A DNA stretch of 64,000 bases. Origin: a virus. Shown here one piece after another: positions 36,320 to 44,100 of this stretch; position 1 is the stretch's first letter; the number at the start of each line of letters is the position of its first letter. The DNA lies in IMG/VR virus record IMGVR_UViG_3300032893_000032, positions 1-64,000 of that record, one strand, 5' to 3'. The notes below the pieces were generated by a model that was not told where the DNA came from, did no database searches, and saw nothing but the letters and a program-made list of their open reading frames with translations. The translations under genes were made by a program, and so were the position numbers.

Positions 36320-39163
36320 ATGGTGACGAAGACGCGCAAGAAAGGTAGTCGTCCTGCAACGTCCTTCAACGGACGCGGGCTGCGGACCGTCACCCCGCCC
36401 TCTACCCCTCCCGCAGCCCCCGGAGCCGTCTCCGGTATATCCCGGTTGCTCCACCCCCCCTACCGGCAGGAGGACTGGGTATCGGCGTACGGACCAGAGA
36501 AAGCGGCGATTTATGTCTTAGGTGAGCGTCCGGGGGAGGACGAATGGCGACGGGGGATTCCCTTTATCGGTCCGTCTGGCCGTGTGCTCTCGGACTGGTT
36601 CGAACGGGCCGGACTATCGCTCGACTGCGCCCGACGGTGGAACGTGGTAAACGACTACAAGCCGGGGAACCCGGAACCGGCGAAGTGGGAAGTGGAAAGG
36701 GACAGGGAGAAAGTCAAGGAGGACATCGACAGGTCGGGGGCAAGGGTAATTGCGGCGGTGGGGGCGCACGCCATCCGGTGGGTGTTGGGGGAAGGGTACG
36801 ACTTGGACACGGTGAACGGGGTGCCGATCTGGTGGACAGAGGGGAGAATCTGTGTCCCGGTTTATCATCCGGCGAACTCCTTCTACCAGATCCATTTGGC
36901 GGCGAACGGGCAGGCTGACGTAAGGACGGTGGCTAGAGTCGTTCGAAGGGAGCAATGGCCGCTCACCGACACCTTCCTCTGTCCGGATTACCAAGAGGCG
37001 AAGTGGGGGGAACTCCACTCCCATATTCTACTTGACGCGGACGTACGCCGGATAGCGATCGATACCGAGGGGAGCCGGAGCGGGCCGTGGTGCCTAACCT
37101 ACTCCACAGCCGCCGGAGATGCCCGTCTGGTTAAAGCTGGTAGCCCGGAATTGAAGTGGTTCATAAAGGAGCTGGAGATATTCACCCTGTGCGGTGGGAA
37201 GGTTGTTCTCCATAACGCGATGTTCGACTTGGGGGTGCTGCGGGCGATGGGGATAGACTTACCATTCGGGTCGGTGATCGATACGATGGTCCGCGCCTAC
37301 AACCTCTGTCTGGAGCCGCAGGGGCTGAAGGCTCTCGCCTACCGCCACGCCGGGATGGAGATGTCGAGCTACGAGGAGCTGGTGCACGAGGCCAATCAGG
37401 CGCATGCCGTAGACTACATCATGCAGGCGGCGTTCGGATGGAACTGGCCGGATTCCGAACCCTACCTCGTGATGGAGAGGAACAAGGAAACGAAGAAGTT
37501 CGAACCGAAGGTGAAGAAGCCGTGGTCCATCCAGAGGTATCTGGACAGGCTGGTGGCGGACAAATGTAAGAATCCGGAGGAAATAGACCTGAGGAAGAGG
37601 TGGGAGGGGATTGACGTAGAGGTGAGGAGACCGGTGGAAGATGTACTCGGTCCGATGCCCGTGGCGACTCTTGACGACGTTCCCTTTGAGAAGGCCTGCG
37701 CCTATGCCAACCGGGACGCAGATGCGACTCTTCGGATAGACCCGGTGCTCGAGCGAATGCAGGCGGACATGGGGATGCTGACGGTGGACCCCGACCAGCC
37801 TAGGGTGTTCGAGATCGACATGGGGGCGCTGCCGATGTTCGAACGGATGCAGGCTAACGGGTTCCGGGCGGACAAGGGGCACTTTGTACAGCTGGGGCAG
37901 AGGATGGGAAGGGAGATGGAAAGGCTCCGGGGAGAGATCCACGGGCTGACGGGGGCGGAGATCAATCCGAATTCCCCGGATCAGGTGGCGGAACTGATCT
38001 TCGGACAGCTGAACCTTCCGGTGGGGAAGCTGACCAAGGGTGGGAAGAGCGGGAAGAAGAAGCCGTCGACGAACGACAAGGTACTGGAGGCGATGAGATT
38101 CGTCCACCCGGTGATGCCGCTGATCCTGGACTACCGGGAGTGTAGCAAGATTAAGTCCAGCTTCTGCGACCCTTTGTCCCAGCTGCTGGGAAGGGACGGA
38201 AGGATAAGGGGGACGATAAAGATCACGAGGGTGCCGACTGGCAGACCGTCGATGGTCGACCCCAACCTCCTTGCCCAACCGGTAAGGTCGGAACTGGGGA
38301 GGGAGTTAAGGAAGGGATTCATCGCGGAGGAAGGGTGTGTGCTGGGGGACTGGGACCTGTCGCAGATCGAGATGTGCGTCATGGGGGACCAGTCGATGGA
38401 CCCGGTGCTGGTAGACCTCCTATGTGATCCCAACAAGGACGCGCACTCGGAGACTGCCGCCTTAATCTTCGGATTGCCGCTACACAAGGGGACGAAGAAG
38501 GAAAGATACGCAGAGGTGGACGAGATCCGGCACCGGTATCCGGCGAAACGGGTGGGGTTCGGCGTGATAACGGGGATAACGGGAGTGGGACTGGAAGCGC
38601 AGATGGCGCTGGCGAACGCGACGAAGAACGGACTGCCGCTGGGGCAGGGCGGGGACCCGTGGACCGAGGATGACTGCGATGGGATGATCGAGGAGTGGTT
38701 CAAGGTATATCGGGGAGTAAAACAGTACATGTTGAACTGCCGGGCGGAACTGAGGCAATACGGGTATGTCACCGACCAGTGGGGTCGCGTGAGGTATTTA
38801 CCGGGGGTCTACTCAGAAAAGTCGTGGGTGAGGGAAGAGGCGGAGCGGCAGAGCCACAGCCACAAGATCTCGTCCTCGGCCCAGGGGATCATGAAGCTGG
38901 CGATGCGGGAGATCTGGGGATTCATGCTGCAGGAGTGGGGGGACGAGGGGAGAACGCACAAGGTGGGGGACACGGTCTACCCCGGACGGCACGTCGAACC
39001 ACTGCTATCCATTTACGATAGTCTGGTGATGGAACTCGACGATGACCCAGTGTTCAAGGAATATTGGAATTCCGTAATGGTCGGGTGTATGACGCAGACG
39101 GTGAAACTGAAAGTTCCGATCCGCGTAAAGGGAAGCTGGTCGTATAGATGGGGAGGAGACTAG
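36320..39163 (+). CDS. Uracil-DNA glycosylase fused to 3'-5' exonuclease and family A DNA polymerase
   Basis: 947 aa from ATG 36320. (1) About 60-190: UDG family 4-like, 'GERPGEDEWRRGIPFIG' (68-84) and VYHPANS (181-187). (2) About 240-470: DnaQ-type exonuclease, DTE (248-250), HNAMFD (298-303), YANRDADAT (462-470). (3) About 490-947: polymerase A motifs, 'LGDWDLSQIEMC' (675-686), 'RYPAKRVGFGVITG' (739-752) and 'LSIYDSLVMEL' (896-906, YDS where most have HDE). No 5'-nuclease domain. DpoZ-type polymerases with proofreading accompany purZ in Z-genome phages. The UDG part could remove uracil or check the template. This is the replicative polymerase candidate. Confidence 0.92.
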   Translation: MVTKTRKKGSRPATSFNGRGLRTVTPPSTPPAAPGAVSGISRLLHPPYRQEDWVSAYGPEKAAIYVLGERPGEDEWRRGIPFIGPSGRVLSDWFERAGLSLDCARRWNVVNDYKPGNPEPAKWEVERDREKVKEDIDRSGARVIAAVGAHAIRWVLGEGYDLDTVNGVPIWWTEGRICVPVYHPANSFYQIHLAANGQADVRTVARVVRREQWPLTDTFLCPDYQEAKWGELHSHILLDADVRRIAIDTEGSRSGPWCLTYSTAAGDARLVKAGSPELKWFIKELEIFTLCGGKVVLHNAMFDLGVLRAMGIDLPFGSVIDTMVRAYNLCLEPQGLKALAYRHAGMEMSSYEELVHEANQAHAVDYIMQAAFGWNWPDSEPYLVMERNKETKKFEPKVKKPWSIQRYLDRLVADKCKNPEEIDLRKRWEGIDVEVRRPVEDVLGPMPVATLDDVPFEKACAYANRDADATLRIDPVLERMQADMGMLTVDPDQPRVFEIDMGALPMFERMQANGFRADKGHFVQLGQRMGREMERLRGEIHGLTGAEINPNSPDQVAELIFGQLNLPVGKLTKGGKSGKKKPSTNDKVLEAMRFVHPVMPLILDYRECSKIKSSFCDPLSQLLGRDGRIRGTIKITRVPTGRPSMVDPNLLAQPVRSELGRELRKGFIAEEGCVLGDWDLSQIEMCVMGDQSMDPVLVDLLCDPNKDAHSETAALIFGLPLHKGTKKERYAEVDEIRHRYPAKRVGFGVITGITGVGLEAQMALANATKNGLPLGQGGDPWTEDDCDGMIEEWFKVYRGVKQYMLNCRAELRQYGYVTDQWGRVRYLPGVYSEKSWVREEAERQSHSHKISSSAQGIMKLAMREIWGFMLQEWGDEGRTHKVGDTVYPGRHVEPLLSIYDSLVMELDDDPVFKEYWNSVMVGCMTQTVKLKVPIRVKGSWSYRWGGD

Positions 39164-39167
39164 GACC

Positions 39168-39464
39168 ATGACAAATCAGACCAAGACCAATCCGTACCTC
39201 GTCCCGGCCACCGTCCGGTGCGCGGGTCCGAACTGTCAGAAGGTGAAGGGGGAGACGAACCACTGGTTCACCGTCGCGCCGAATACCACCACCGACGGAC
39301 CGTATAGCAGCATACTGACTGTCTGGAGGGGGGCACAGGCTGTTTACGAACTAGACTCGTCTTTCCTCCCGGTCTGTGGTGAGGAGTGTCTCCAGAAGGT
39401 CATCAGCCACATTCTACACACGCCCAGGCAGGAAGAGGCGAAACAGGAGGCGAAAGATGTTTAG
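39168..39464 (+). CDS. Small Cys-containing protein, zinc-finger-like
   Basis: 98 aa. 'RCAGPNCQKVKGETNHWF' and 'LPVCGEECLQKVISHIL' place four cysteines in two pairs like a treble-clef finger. Starts four bases after the polymerase stop with AGGAG upstream. Unknown function. Confidence 0.68.
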   Translation: MTNQTKTNPYLVPATVRCAGPNCQKVKGETNHWFTVAPNTTTDGPYSSILTVWRGAQAVYELDSSFLPVCGEECLQKVISHILHTPRQEEAKQEAKDV

Positions 39465-39885
39465 TCCAGGGGACAGAGAAGTTCTCGACCGAGTTCTGAT
39501 GCTGGCGGAGGCGATCTATACCAACACCCGCCCCCGCTTATCCGCAACCCTCAACTACAGACCCAGAAGAATGGGAGAAGGAAAAGGAAAAGGAGAAAGG
39601 AAAATGGCGACGATCAGAGTGGGACAGACGGCTAGCCCCGTCTACCAAGAGTGGAGTGGGCCGAACGGCACGGGGGACAAGCTCCCGCCCGCAGGCCCGG
39701 TGACGTACGCGAGCGACAACCCGGCGGCGGTGACGGTCGATTCGAATTCCGGGGTGGCTACCGGTGTAGCGGCGGGAACGGCCAACATCACGGCTACGGA
39801 CGCTGCGGACAGCCTCACCGCTACGACCCAGATCACGGTGGTGGAGGAGGCTGTTTCGGCAACGCTCGACTACACGCCGAACTAG
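39457..39885 (+). CDS. BIG2 (Ig-like) domain protein with two possible starts
   Basis: 142 aa from ATG 39457 (GGAGG six bases upstream, overlapping the previous stop). The last 93 residues, from Met at 39604 with its own AAGGAG, form a bacterial Ig-like group 2 domain: 'VTYASDNPAAVTVDSNSGVA' and 'GTANITATDA'. Residues 24-39 (PRLSATLNYRP) resemble the C-terminus (SATLDYTPN). BIG2 domains decorate capsids and tails, which is odd for a gene in the replication cluster. Internal translation would give the bare Ig domain. Confidence 0.75.
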   Translation: MFSPGDREVLDRVLMLAEAIYTNTRPRLSATLNYRPRRMGEGKGKGERKMATIRVGQTASPVYQEWSGPNGTGDKLPPAGPVTYASDNPAAVTVDSNSGVATGVAAGTANITATDAADSLTATTQITVVEEAVSATLDYTPN

Positions 39886-39891
39886 CCAGAT

Positions 39892-39937
39892 CTAGGGGCG
39901 AGAGGCAAGGGAAAGGTAAATGGCCGACCGCCCCTAG
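39892..39937 (+). repeat. Inverted repeat before promoter 39942
   Basis: CTAGGGGCG (39892-39900) and CGCCCCTAG (39929-39937), perfect 9-base arms with a 28-base loop, four bases before the -35. May end the upstream RNA or bind a regulator. Confidence 0.5.
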
Positions 39938-39941
39938 GTAC

Positions 39942-39970
39942 TTGACAGGGAGGCTGGTAAGTGGTAGACT
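39942..39970 (+). promoter_or_regulatory. Rightward promoter
   Basis: TTGACA (39942-39947), 17-base spacer ending TGG, TAGACT (39965-39970), preceded by GGTAC. Confidence 0.75.
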
Positions 39971-39990
39971 GTGGAATGGAGGCGGGAGAT

Positions 39991-40551
39991 ATGGTACAAA
40001 AGAAAAAGAAAACGGCAGTGCGAACCAAGGCGGAACTGGGAAGGAAACTAAATCCGGAGCGGAAGAAGGAACTGGAAAAAGCGGCCAGCCGACCGAAGCC
40101 TGCCCCCATGGCGGAGGAAGTGGAGCAGGAGCTGGAGTTTACCGTCCGCGAGTGCGATCTCGAACAGGTGGACGAGGGCTACCAGCAGATGCTGGAGGAG
40201 CTGGCTCTGGACCGGACGAAGTATAAGGATCTGGCGGAGACGAACGAGAAGCTGCGGAAGGACACCGACGCCCTGCTGCAGGGGATGATGGCGGACATCG
40301 GGTACAACCGGATAAACCTTCCGGGGGATGGTAAACTGGTGGTAAAGGAATGCCGGGGAAGGTCCGGGTCGACAGTCTCCGTGCCGAAGCTGCTGGAGCA
40401 GGGAGTGGACCCGGACGTAATTAGAAAGGCGACGGTGCCGGGGAAGGCTTACTATTACGTGAAGGTGGAGGAGAGGACGGAGAAGGAGCAGGAGGAGTAC
40501 GACCGGAGGAGACTGGCGGAGGCAGCCAGAGCGACAGGCGGTAGGCAATGA
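39991..40551 (+). CDS. Coiled-coil phage protein of unknown function
   Basis: 186 aa from ATG 39991 (GGAGG eight bases upstream; earlier frame starts lie at or before the RNA start). Lys-rich N-terminus, then coiled coil ('YQQMLEELALDRTKYKDLAETNEKLRKDTDALLQGM' region), then a compact C-terminal part 'LVVKECRGRSGSTVSVPKLL...VPGKAYYYVKV'. I have seen this type in other phages without function. First gene of the DatZ-containing unit. Confidence 0.72.
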   Translation: MVQKKKKTAVRTKAELGRKLNPERKKELEKAASRPKPAPMAEEVEQELEFTVRECDLEQVDEGYQQMLEELALDRTKYKDLAETNEKLRKDTDALLQGMMADIGYNRINLPGDGKLVVKECRGRSGSTVSVPKLLEQGVDPDVIRKATVPGKAYYYVKVEERTEKEQEEYDRRRLAEAARATGGRQ

Positions 40552-40667
40552 GCCTGATCTGGGCGCAGCAGGACTTCGAACGGCGTCGGCGAGGATGGAG
40601 GCTGTGGAGCAGGCAGCCGTGGAGCTGGGGAATGGTGAAACACCTGTGGAGGCTGATATGGGAATGA
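40548..40667 (+). CDS. 39-aa Trp/Arg-rich mini-protein
   Basis: Fills the gap between two genes with an ATGA overlap at both ends, which argues that it is translated. It has seven Trp and eight Arg in 39 residues (e.g. DFERRRRGWRLWSRQPWSW). No known family; could be membrane-active or DNA-binding, or only a coupling peptide. Confidence 0.5.
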   Translation: MSLIWAQQDFERRRRGWRLWSRQPWSWGMVKHLWRLIWE

Positions 40668-41206
40668 CGATTGACCTCCTCGACCTCAGCCACGTACCCC
40701 GATGGACGACGCACCCCGTGGCCCGTCCGCAGTCCGTCGCCGAACACTCCTACCGCGTAGCCATCCTTGTTAACCGTCTAGCTGGGTTGTTCAACGAACA
40801 GCCGGACAGGTTCACCACTCTGGACCTAGACATCACCATGCGGGCCGTGTGGTGGGCCTTGTTACACGATGGCCCGGAGGTGAAGACCGGGGACCTGCCG
40901 CATCCGGCCAAGCGCATGATCGGGGCTGGAGAGTGGGAAAGGATGGAGGAGGAAGCCTGCCCCTGGTACCGATGGTTCAAACCGGACCCGAACGGGATTG
41001 TCTACCGGATGGTCCAGCTGGCGGACGTGGTGGAGGCCCTGACCTGGATGTCGAGGTATGGGCAGGGGTGCAGGGACAGGTTCAACGGGGAAGATGTGGT
41101 AGGGCAACTGAGAGCGAGGATTGGGAAGGCGGCGGAAGAGGCGGACAAGGTATTCCCTGGACTAGGGGGAGCGGTGAAAGAACTGGTAAAGGAGACATGT
41201 GAATGA
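40664..41206 (+). CDS. datZ: DatZ-like HD-domain dATP triphosphohydrolase
   Basis: 180 aa from ATG 40664 (ATGA overlap), the usual length of DatZ. HD motifs: 'RWTTHPVARPQSVAEHSYRV' (His28), 'ALLHDGPEVKTGDLPHPAK' (His68-Asp69, Glu72, Asp77) and a later 'VQLADVVEALTW' (Asp). Belongs to the YfbR/DatZ branch. In Z-genome phages DatZ removes dATP so that dZTP is used instead. Presence with PurZ and MazG-like protein in one transcription direction supports this assignment. A general 5'-nucleotidase is the alternative. Confidence 0.85.
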   Translation: MTIDLLDLSHVPRWTTHPVARPQSVAEHSYRVAILVNRLAGLFNEQPDRFTTLDLDITMRAVWWALLHDGPEVKTGDLPHPAKRMIGAGEWERMEEEACPWYRWFKPDPNGIVYRMVQLADVVEALTWMSRYGQGCRDRFNGEDVVGQLRARIGKAAEEADKVFPGLGGAVKELVKETCE

Positions 41207-41640
41207 AGTTCGATCTAGACTTTCCTGACTCCATCTACAACATCGAACCGGAGACGTGGAACCGGTTCGCCGAGGCCCTTCAGGGCATGCTCAACCGGAT
41301 GGCGATGAGCTACCACAAGTACCATTCCTCCCGCCCCCTGTACGATTCCTGCCCGGAAGAGACCAAGATGGTATTCACCCGGCAGAGAATGGCGATGTAC
41401 GACGGGGGAGGGCCGGGGGAGAACTTGTGCGACTGCGGGGTGGGTATAGGAGTTCCAATCCGCCGTCATCGATTAAACTGCTTTCTGTCTCGGGTTAAAC
41501 TTAGTACCGGAAATGTGGAAAACTGTCTGGACGCAGCCAACGGTCTGGTATTAGAGATGTTGTTCCCCACCCACCCCAAGGCACACTTCCGGTCACAGTC
41601 GAGTGAGGAGTCTCCGGGGATCACCTATAAGGAGGATTAG
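41203..41640 (+). CDS. Conserved phage protein, unknown function
   Basis: 145 aa, ATGA overlap with datZ. The end 'AANGLVLEMLFPTHPKAHF' plus 'SQSSEESPGI' is a recurring phage pattern of unknown role. A Cys pair 'CDCGVGIG' occurs mid-protein. Coupling with datZ suggests a nucleotide-related function, unproven. Confidence 0.72.
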   Translation: MKFDLDFPDSIYNIEPETWNRFAEALQGMLNRMAMSYHKYHSSRPLYDSCPEETKMVFTRQRMAMYDGGGPGENLCDCGVGIGVPIRRHRLNCFLSRVKLSTGNVENCLDAANGLVLEMLFPTHPKAHFRSQSSEESPGITYKED

Positions 41641-41645
41641 GAAGT

Positions 41646-42170
41646 ATGGCAAACAGCGATCCGAATAAGTTTGATCTTCAGGGGGCCTTGTCCTCCTTCT
41701 TCGCCGTCCGTCCTCCCCATCCGGACCGGGCGGAACTTGTTCGTACCTTCATCCAGTTCATTTCCACCCCCGAGGGCGTTCGACTGGCGGCGGCGGTGGC
41801 GAGCGACAACAAGGATACGAAGCTTACCCCTCCGGCGGTCATCCGCCTGGGAATAGTCCATGGGATGGCGGTGGGGGTGCTGCTGGAGCGGAATCGTGAC
41901 CAGCCGGGGAACGAATTCGACACCCGGATGATAGTGAGACTGTACCTCGGGGACGGGGGATTGGGGGGGCTGAGGGACCAGAGGGAGGTGCAGCACGCGC
42001 TTCGCCCGCTGGTGGTGGCGGAGGCGGAAGGGTTCAAAAAGGTGTCGGAGGAGATGGCGGGGGAGTGCGAAAAGAATGGGTTGCCACCGGCGAGGGCGCT
42101 GCAGCTGGGGCTGGTGTACGGCATGGCTGTGGGAGTGATAATGGAAAGGGATAAGGGAAAGGGTAGGTGA
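41646..42170 (+). CDS. Protein with internal duplication, unknown function
   Basis: 174 aa with AAGGAGG upstream of ATG 41646. Two similar helices: 'PAVIRLGIVHGMAVGVLLERN' region (about 72-92) and 'ARALQLGLVYGMAVGVIMERD' region (about 149-169). This indicates duplication of a roughly 75-residue unit. No catalytic motif. Confidence 0.7.
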   Translation: MANSDPNKFDLQGALSSFFAVRPPHPDRAELVRTFIQFISTPEGVRLAAAVASDNKDTKLTPPAVIRLGIVHGMAVGVLLERNRDQPGNEFDTRMIVRLYLGDGGLGGLRDQREVQHALRPLVVAEAEGFKKVSEEMAGECEKNGLPPARALQLGLVYGMAVGVIMERDKGKGR

Positions 42171-42175
42171 GGGGA

Positions 42176-42373
42176 ATGGCGAACGAAGCAGCGGCGCACC
42201 GGGAGTTTGACGAGAAGATCGCGCGGAAGTACGAGCTAGAAATGAACGTCTGTGTCGCGGTGGGCAAACGGGCAAAACAGCCGTCCATACTAGCTGTGCG
42301 GGCCATCGACGAAGCGGTACGGACGGCGCTGGAGAAGGCAGCGCAGGTTGCCAATGACGAAACTAGCCACTAG
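42176..42373 (+). CDS. Small helical protein, possibly truncated by an amber codon
   Basis: 65 aa from ATG 42176 (a GTG at 42167 is an alternative). 'IDEAVRTALEKAAQVANDETSH' is an amphipathic helix typical of a widespread phage mini-protein in which a further helix with '..I..AIR.L' follows. Here TAG (42371-42373) interrupts and the expected helix continues in the same frame afterwards. Confidence 0.6.
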   Translation: MANEAAAHREFDEKIARKYELEMNVCVAVGKRAKQPSILAVRAIDEAVRTALEKAAQVANDETSH

Positions 42374-42466
42374 GCTGCCAGCAGCGAAGGGCAGAAGGCG
42401 GCTTACAACATTTGGGCGGCAATCCGCTCCATCGTGCTCCGGGCGGAGGATGTGAGGGAGGGATAG
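42374..42466 (+). pseudogene. In-frame continuation after amber codon
   Basis: Directly after TAG 42371-42373 the same frame stays open for 30 codons to TAG 42464-42466, reading AASSEGQKAAYNIWAAIRSI and VLRAEDVREG. This is the family's usual C-terminal helix. It has no start codon of its own, so either the gene is broken, the stop is read through, or the base is a sequencing error. Confidence 0.5.
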
Positions 42467-42469
42467 GCG

Positions 42470-42733
42470 ATGTCCAAGTCTCAAGTGGTCGTACTCCGTA
42501 GTAAATACGATAAGTTAAGGGAAGAGTTATCCAAGAAAATATCGGAGACTTATCCTGCCGGAACCCGCTGTGCAATCTTGCGCGAAAGAAACGGGAGTAA
42601 ATTTCGCATCTACGGGAGAGTCGCCTTCGGTCCTTGGCCTTCAGAGCCTACACGCTTGGGGATTAAAACCGACAAGCGGGGAACGATAATGTGGGCCGAC
42701 TGTAACGATTTAGAATGCCACTGCGCGACGTAG
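42470..42733 (+). CDS. 87-aa protein of unknown function
   Basis: Starts three bases after the previous stop with GGGAGGGA upstream. Helical N-terminus (VVVLRSKYDKLREELSKKI) and a beta-rich C-terminus with 'DLECHCAT'. First gene of an AT-richer stretch of tiny genes running to 44.4 kb. Confidence 0.65.
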   Translation: MSKSQVVVLRSKYDKLREELSKKISETYPAGTRCAILRERNGSKFRIYGRVAFGPWPSEPTRLGIKTDKRGTIMWADCNDLECHCAT

Positions 42734-42750
42734 CCAAGGAGGGATGACCA

Positions 42751-42918
42751 ATGACGGCCTGCGATCACAAGTGTCACACAGTAGGGCTTAATCCGTGGGT
42801 CGAATACTGTCCGGTTTGTGGGTGCAGGAATGAGAAGTTTGATCCGAAAGCGGAAGTCCCACAATGGTTGCGAGACTTCATGGCGGACGTTCCAGAGCGT
42901 AAAGGAGAGATGAGATGA
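42751..42918 (+). CDS. 55-aa zinc-binding mini-protein
   Basis: ATG 42751 with AAGGAGG upstream. 'CDHKCH' and 'EYCPVCGCRNE' provide four to five metal-binding Cys/His. Ends with ATGA overlap to the next gene. Unknown function. Confidence 0.62.
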   Translation: MTACDHKCHTVGLNPWVEYCPVCGCRNEKFDPKAEVPQWLRDFMADVPERKGEMR

Positions 42919-43097
42919 GCGGACGTATTCTTACTGTGATTATGCGAAACGATGCGCCATTGATATACACCAACGATAGCCCAACATATCGAACGGTTCA
43001 GATCGAACTAACGGAGGATCAAGTCAGTAAGATCGTCCCTTTGTCGAAAGAAGAAGCAATCTCAAAATGTTGGATCGAACCTGAGCGGGGAGCCTAA
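42915..43097 (+). CDS. 60-aa mini-protein
   Basis: AAAGGAG before ATG 42915 and ATGA overlap. Sequence 'YRTVQIELTEDQVSKIVPL' looks like a small alpha/beta fold. Unknown function. Confidence 0.58.
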   Translation: MSGRILTVIMRNDAPLIYTNDSPTYRTVQIELTEDQVSKIVPLSKEEAISKCWIEPERGA

Positions 43098-43101
43098 CTC
43101 A

Positions 43102-43314
43102 ATGACGACACGCGACAAGGCGGGGACGCGGGCCACGATGCAAGAAGTCCGAGACTTGATCGCATTCTATGACGCTCACGGATGGGATTGGCTTTTGGCC
43201 GCTGAATACACACTCGGTTTGCGCAGTGGCGAGTTAGATCGAAGAGAACACTGGCTTAATGACTACATCATGATTCCGAGAAGGAAAGCGCGAAAGGAGG
43301 CCAACCGTGGCTGA
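43102..43314 (+). CDS. 70-aa mini-protein
   Basis: MTTRDKAGTRATMQEVRDL then 'AHGWDWLLAAEYTLGLRSGE'; Arg/Lys-rich end. Starts four bases after the previous stop and overlaps the next gene. Helical; unknown function. Confidence 0.58.
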   Translation: MTTRDKAGTRATMQEVRDLIAFYDAHGWDWLLAAEYTLGLRSGELDRREHWLNDYIMIPRRKARKEANRG

Positions 43315-43489
43315 GGGGAAGACGGGCCGCTGTAGGTGGCCGTGGTCGCATAACTGGACGAAGTGGACCACTACCGAGCGCGGAACCGGATACAGAAGTG
43401 AATCATCCTTCAGTATCGGACGATATGAGATGCAGCGTCGTGAGTGCATAGTGTGCGGAAAGTCACAACTTCGGGAGACGATGTCATGA
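43307..43489 (+). CDS. 60-aa zinc-binding mini-protein, GTG start
   Basis: GTG 43307 with GGAGG upstream. 'RCRWPWSHNWTKWTTTERG' and 'QRRECIVCGKS' fit a family of phage mini-proteins with W-x2-W and a final CxxC. Followed by an 11-codon frame (43486-43521) that supplies the ribosome site for the next gene. Confidence 0.62.
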   Translation: MAEGKTGRCRWPWSHNWTKWTTTERGTGYRSESSFSIGRYEMQRRECIVCGKSQLRETMS

Positions 43490-43525
43490 GCGTCCCCGAG
43501 GGCCGGACGGAGAAGGAGTGAGGGT

Positions 43526-43900
43526 ATGAGCGACTTTAAACACGATTGGGAATGTGCGGCAATTGGCGAAAAGGGTTATTACTTCTGGAGGTGCAAGAGG
43601 TGTGGAACTAGTCTTCCCTATCCTTCTCCAAATGAAGCATTTGATGCTAAAGGCCCGTGCTCCGGCAACGCCACGCCATTGTCCAGCCTGCATACTTGCA
43701 GCCTTGCGCCAGACGCCGAAGCCTCCGTCCGGAAGATGCGGGAAAGGATCGAGACGATTGATTGGAAGATGATTAAAGCCGCTGAGGACGACTGGAAGAA
43801 ACAGGGAAGGGTCGGACAGTATCACGGACACATAGCAGAGTTTGTTCGGGCCGCGCTCGCCGCCCCGGACGCTCCCCCGGAGAAGGAGAATGGACAGTGA
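43526..43900 (+). CDS. Small zinc-knuckle protein
   Basis: 124 aa. 'WRCKRCGTSLPYP' CxxC plus a second Cys pair; C-terminal helix 'GHIAEFVRAALAAP'. GGAG lies 12 bases before ATG. GTGA overlap with the following gene. Unknown function. Confidence 0.62.
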   Translation: MSDFKHDWECAAIGEKGYYFWRCKRCGTSLPYPSPNEAFDAKGPCSGNATPLSSLHTCSLAPDAEASVRKMRERIETIDWKMIKAAEDDWKKQGRVGQYHGHIAEFVRAALAAPDAPPEKENGQ

Positions 43901-44100
43901 CAAAGCAGGAAATTCTTGATGGCTTGAAGTCGGGCAGGAAACTTCGATGTGACCGCAAAAACGAGCCATTGCTTCCTTGGTTACTTGGACATCCACACAT
44001 TACTAACAAGTTCGTTCAGTCAGATGACCAGTGCAGTTATATTGAGTTTTCGTGGTCCGAATCCACTACGCCGGAGGGAAAATGCTCGGACTCGCAATAA
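43897..44100 (+). CDS. 67-aa mini-protein, GTG start
   Basis: MTKQEILDGLKSGRKLRCDRK then 'DDQCSYIEFSW', similar in outline to small phage proteins with an N-terminal 'I...L..G..L' helix. GGAG upstream; overlaps the next start by 19 bases. Confidence 0.58.
   Translation: MTKQEILDGLKSGRKLRCDRKNEPLLPWLLGHPHITNKFVQSDDQCSYIEFSWSESTTPEGKCSDSQ

Noticed and set aside
37259-38278. 339-codon antisense frame under the polymerase gene
   Set aside because: Mirror frame of a high-GC gene, His/Pro/Arg-rich without motif.
42371-42373. Genome-wide amber recoding
   Set aside because: Many intact genes here end in TAG, so general TAG reassignment is not supported.
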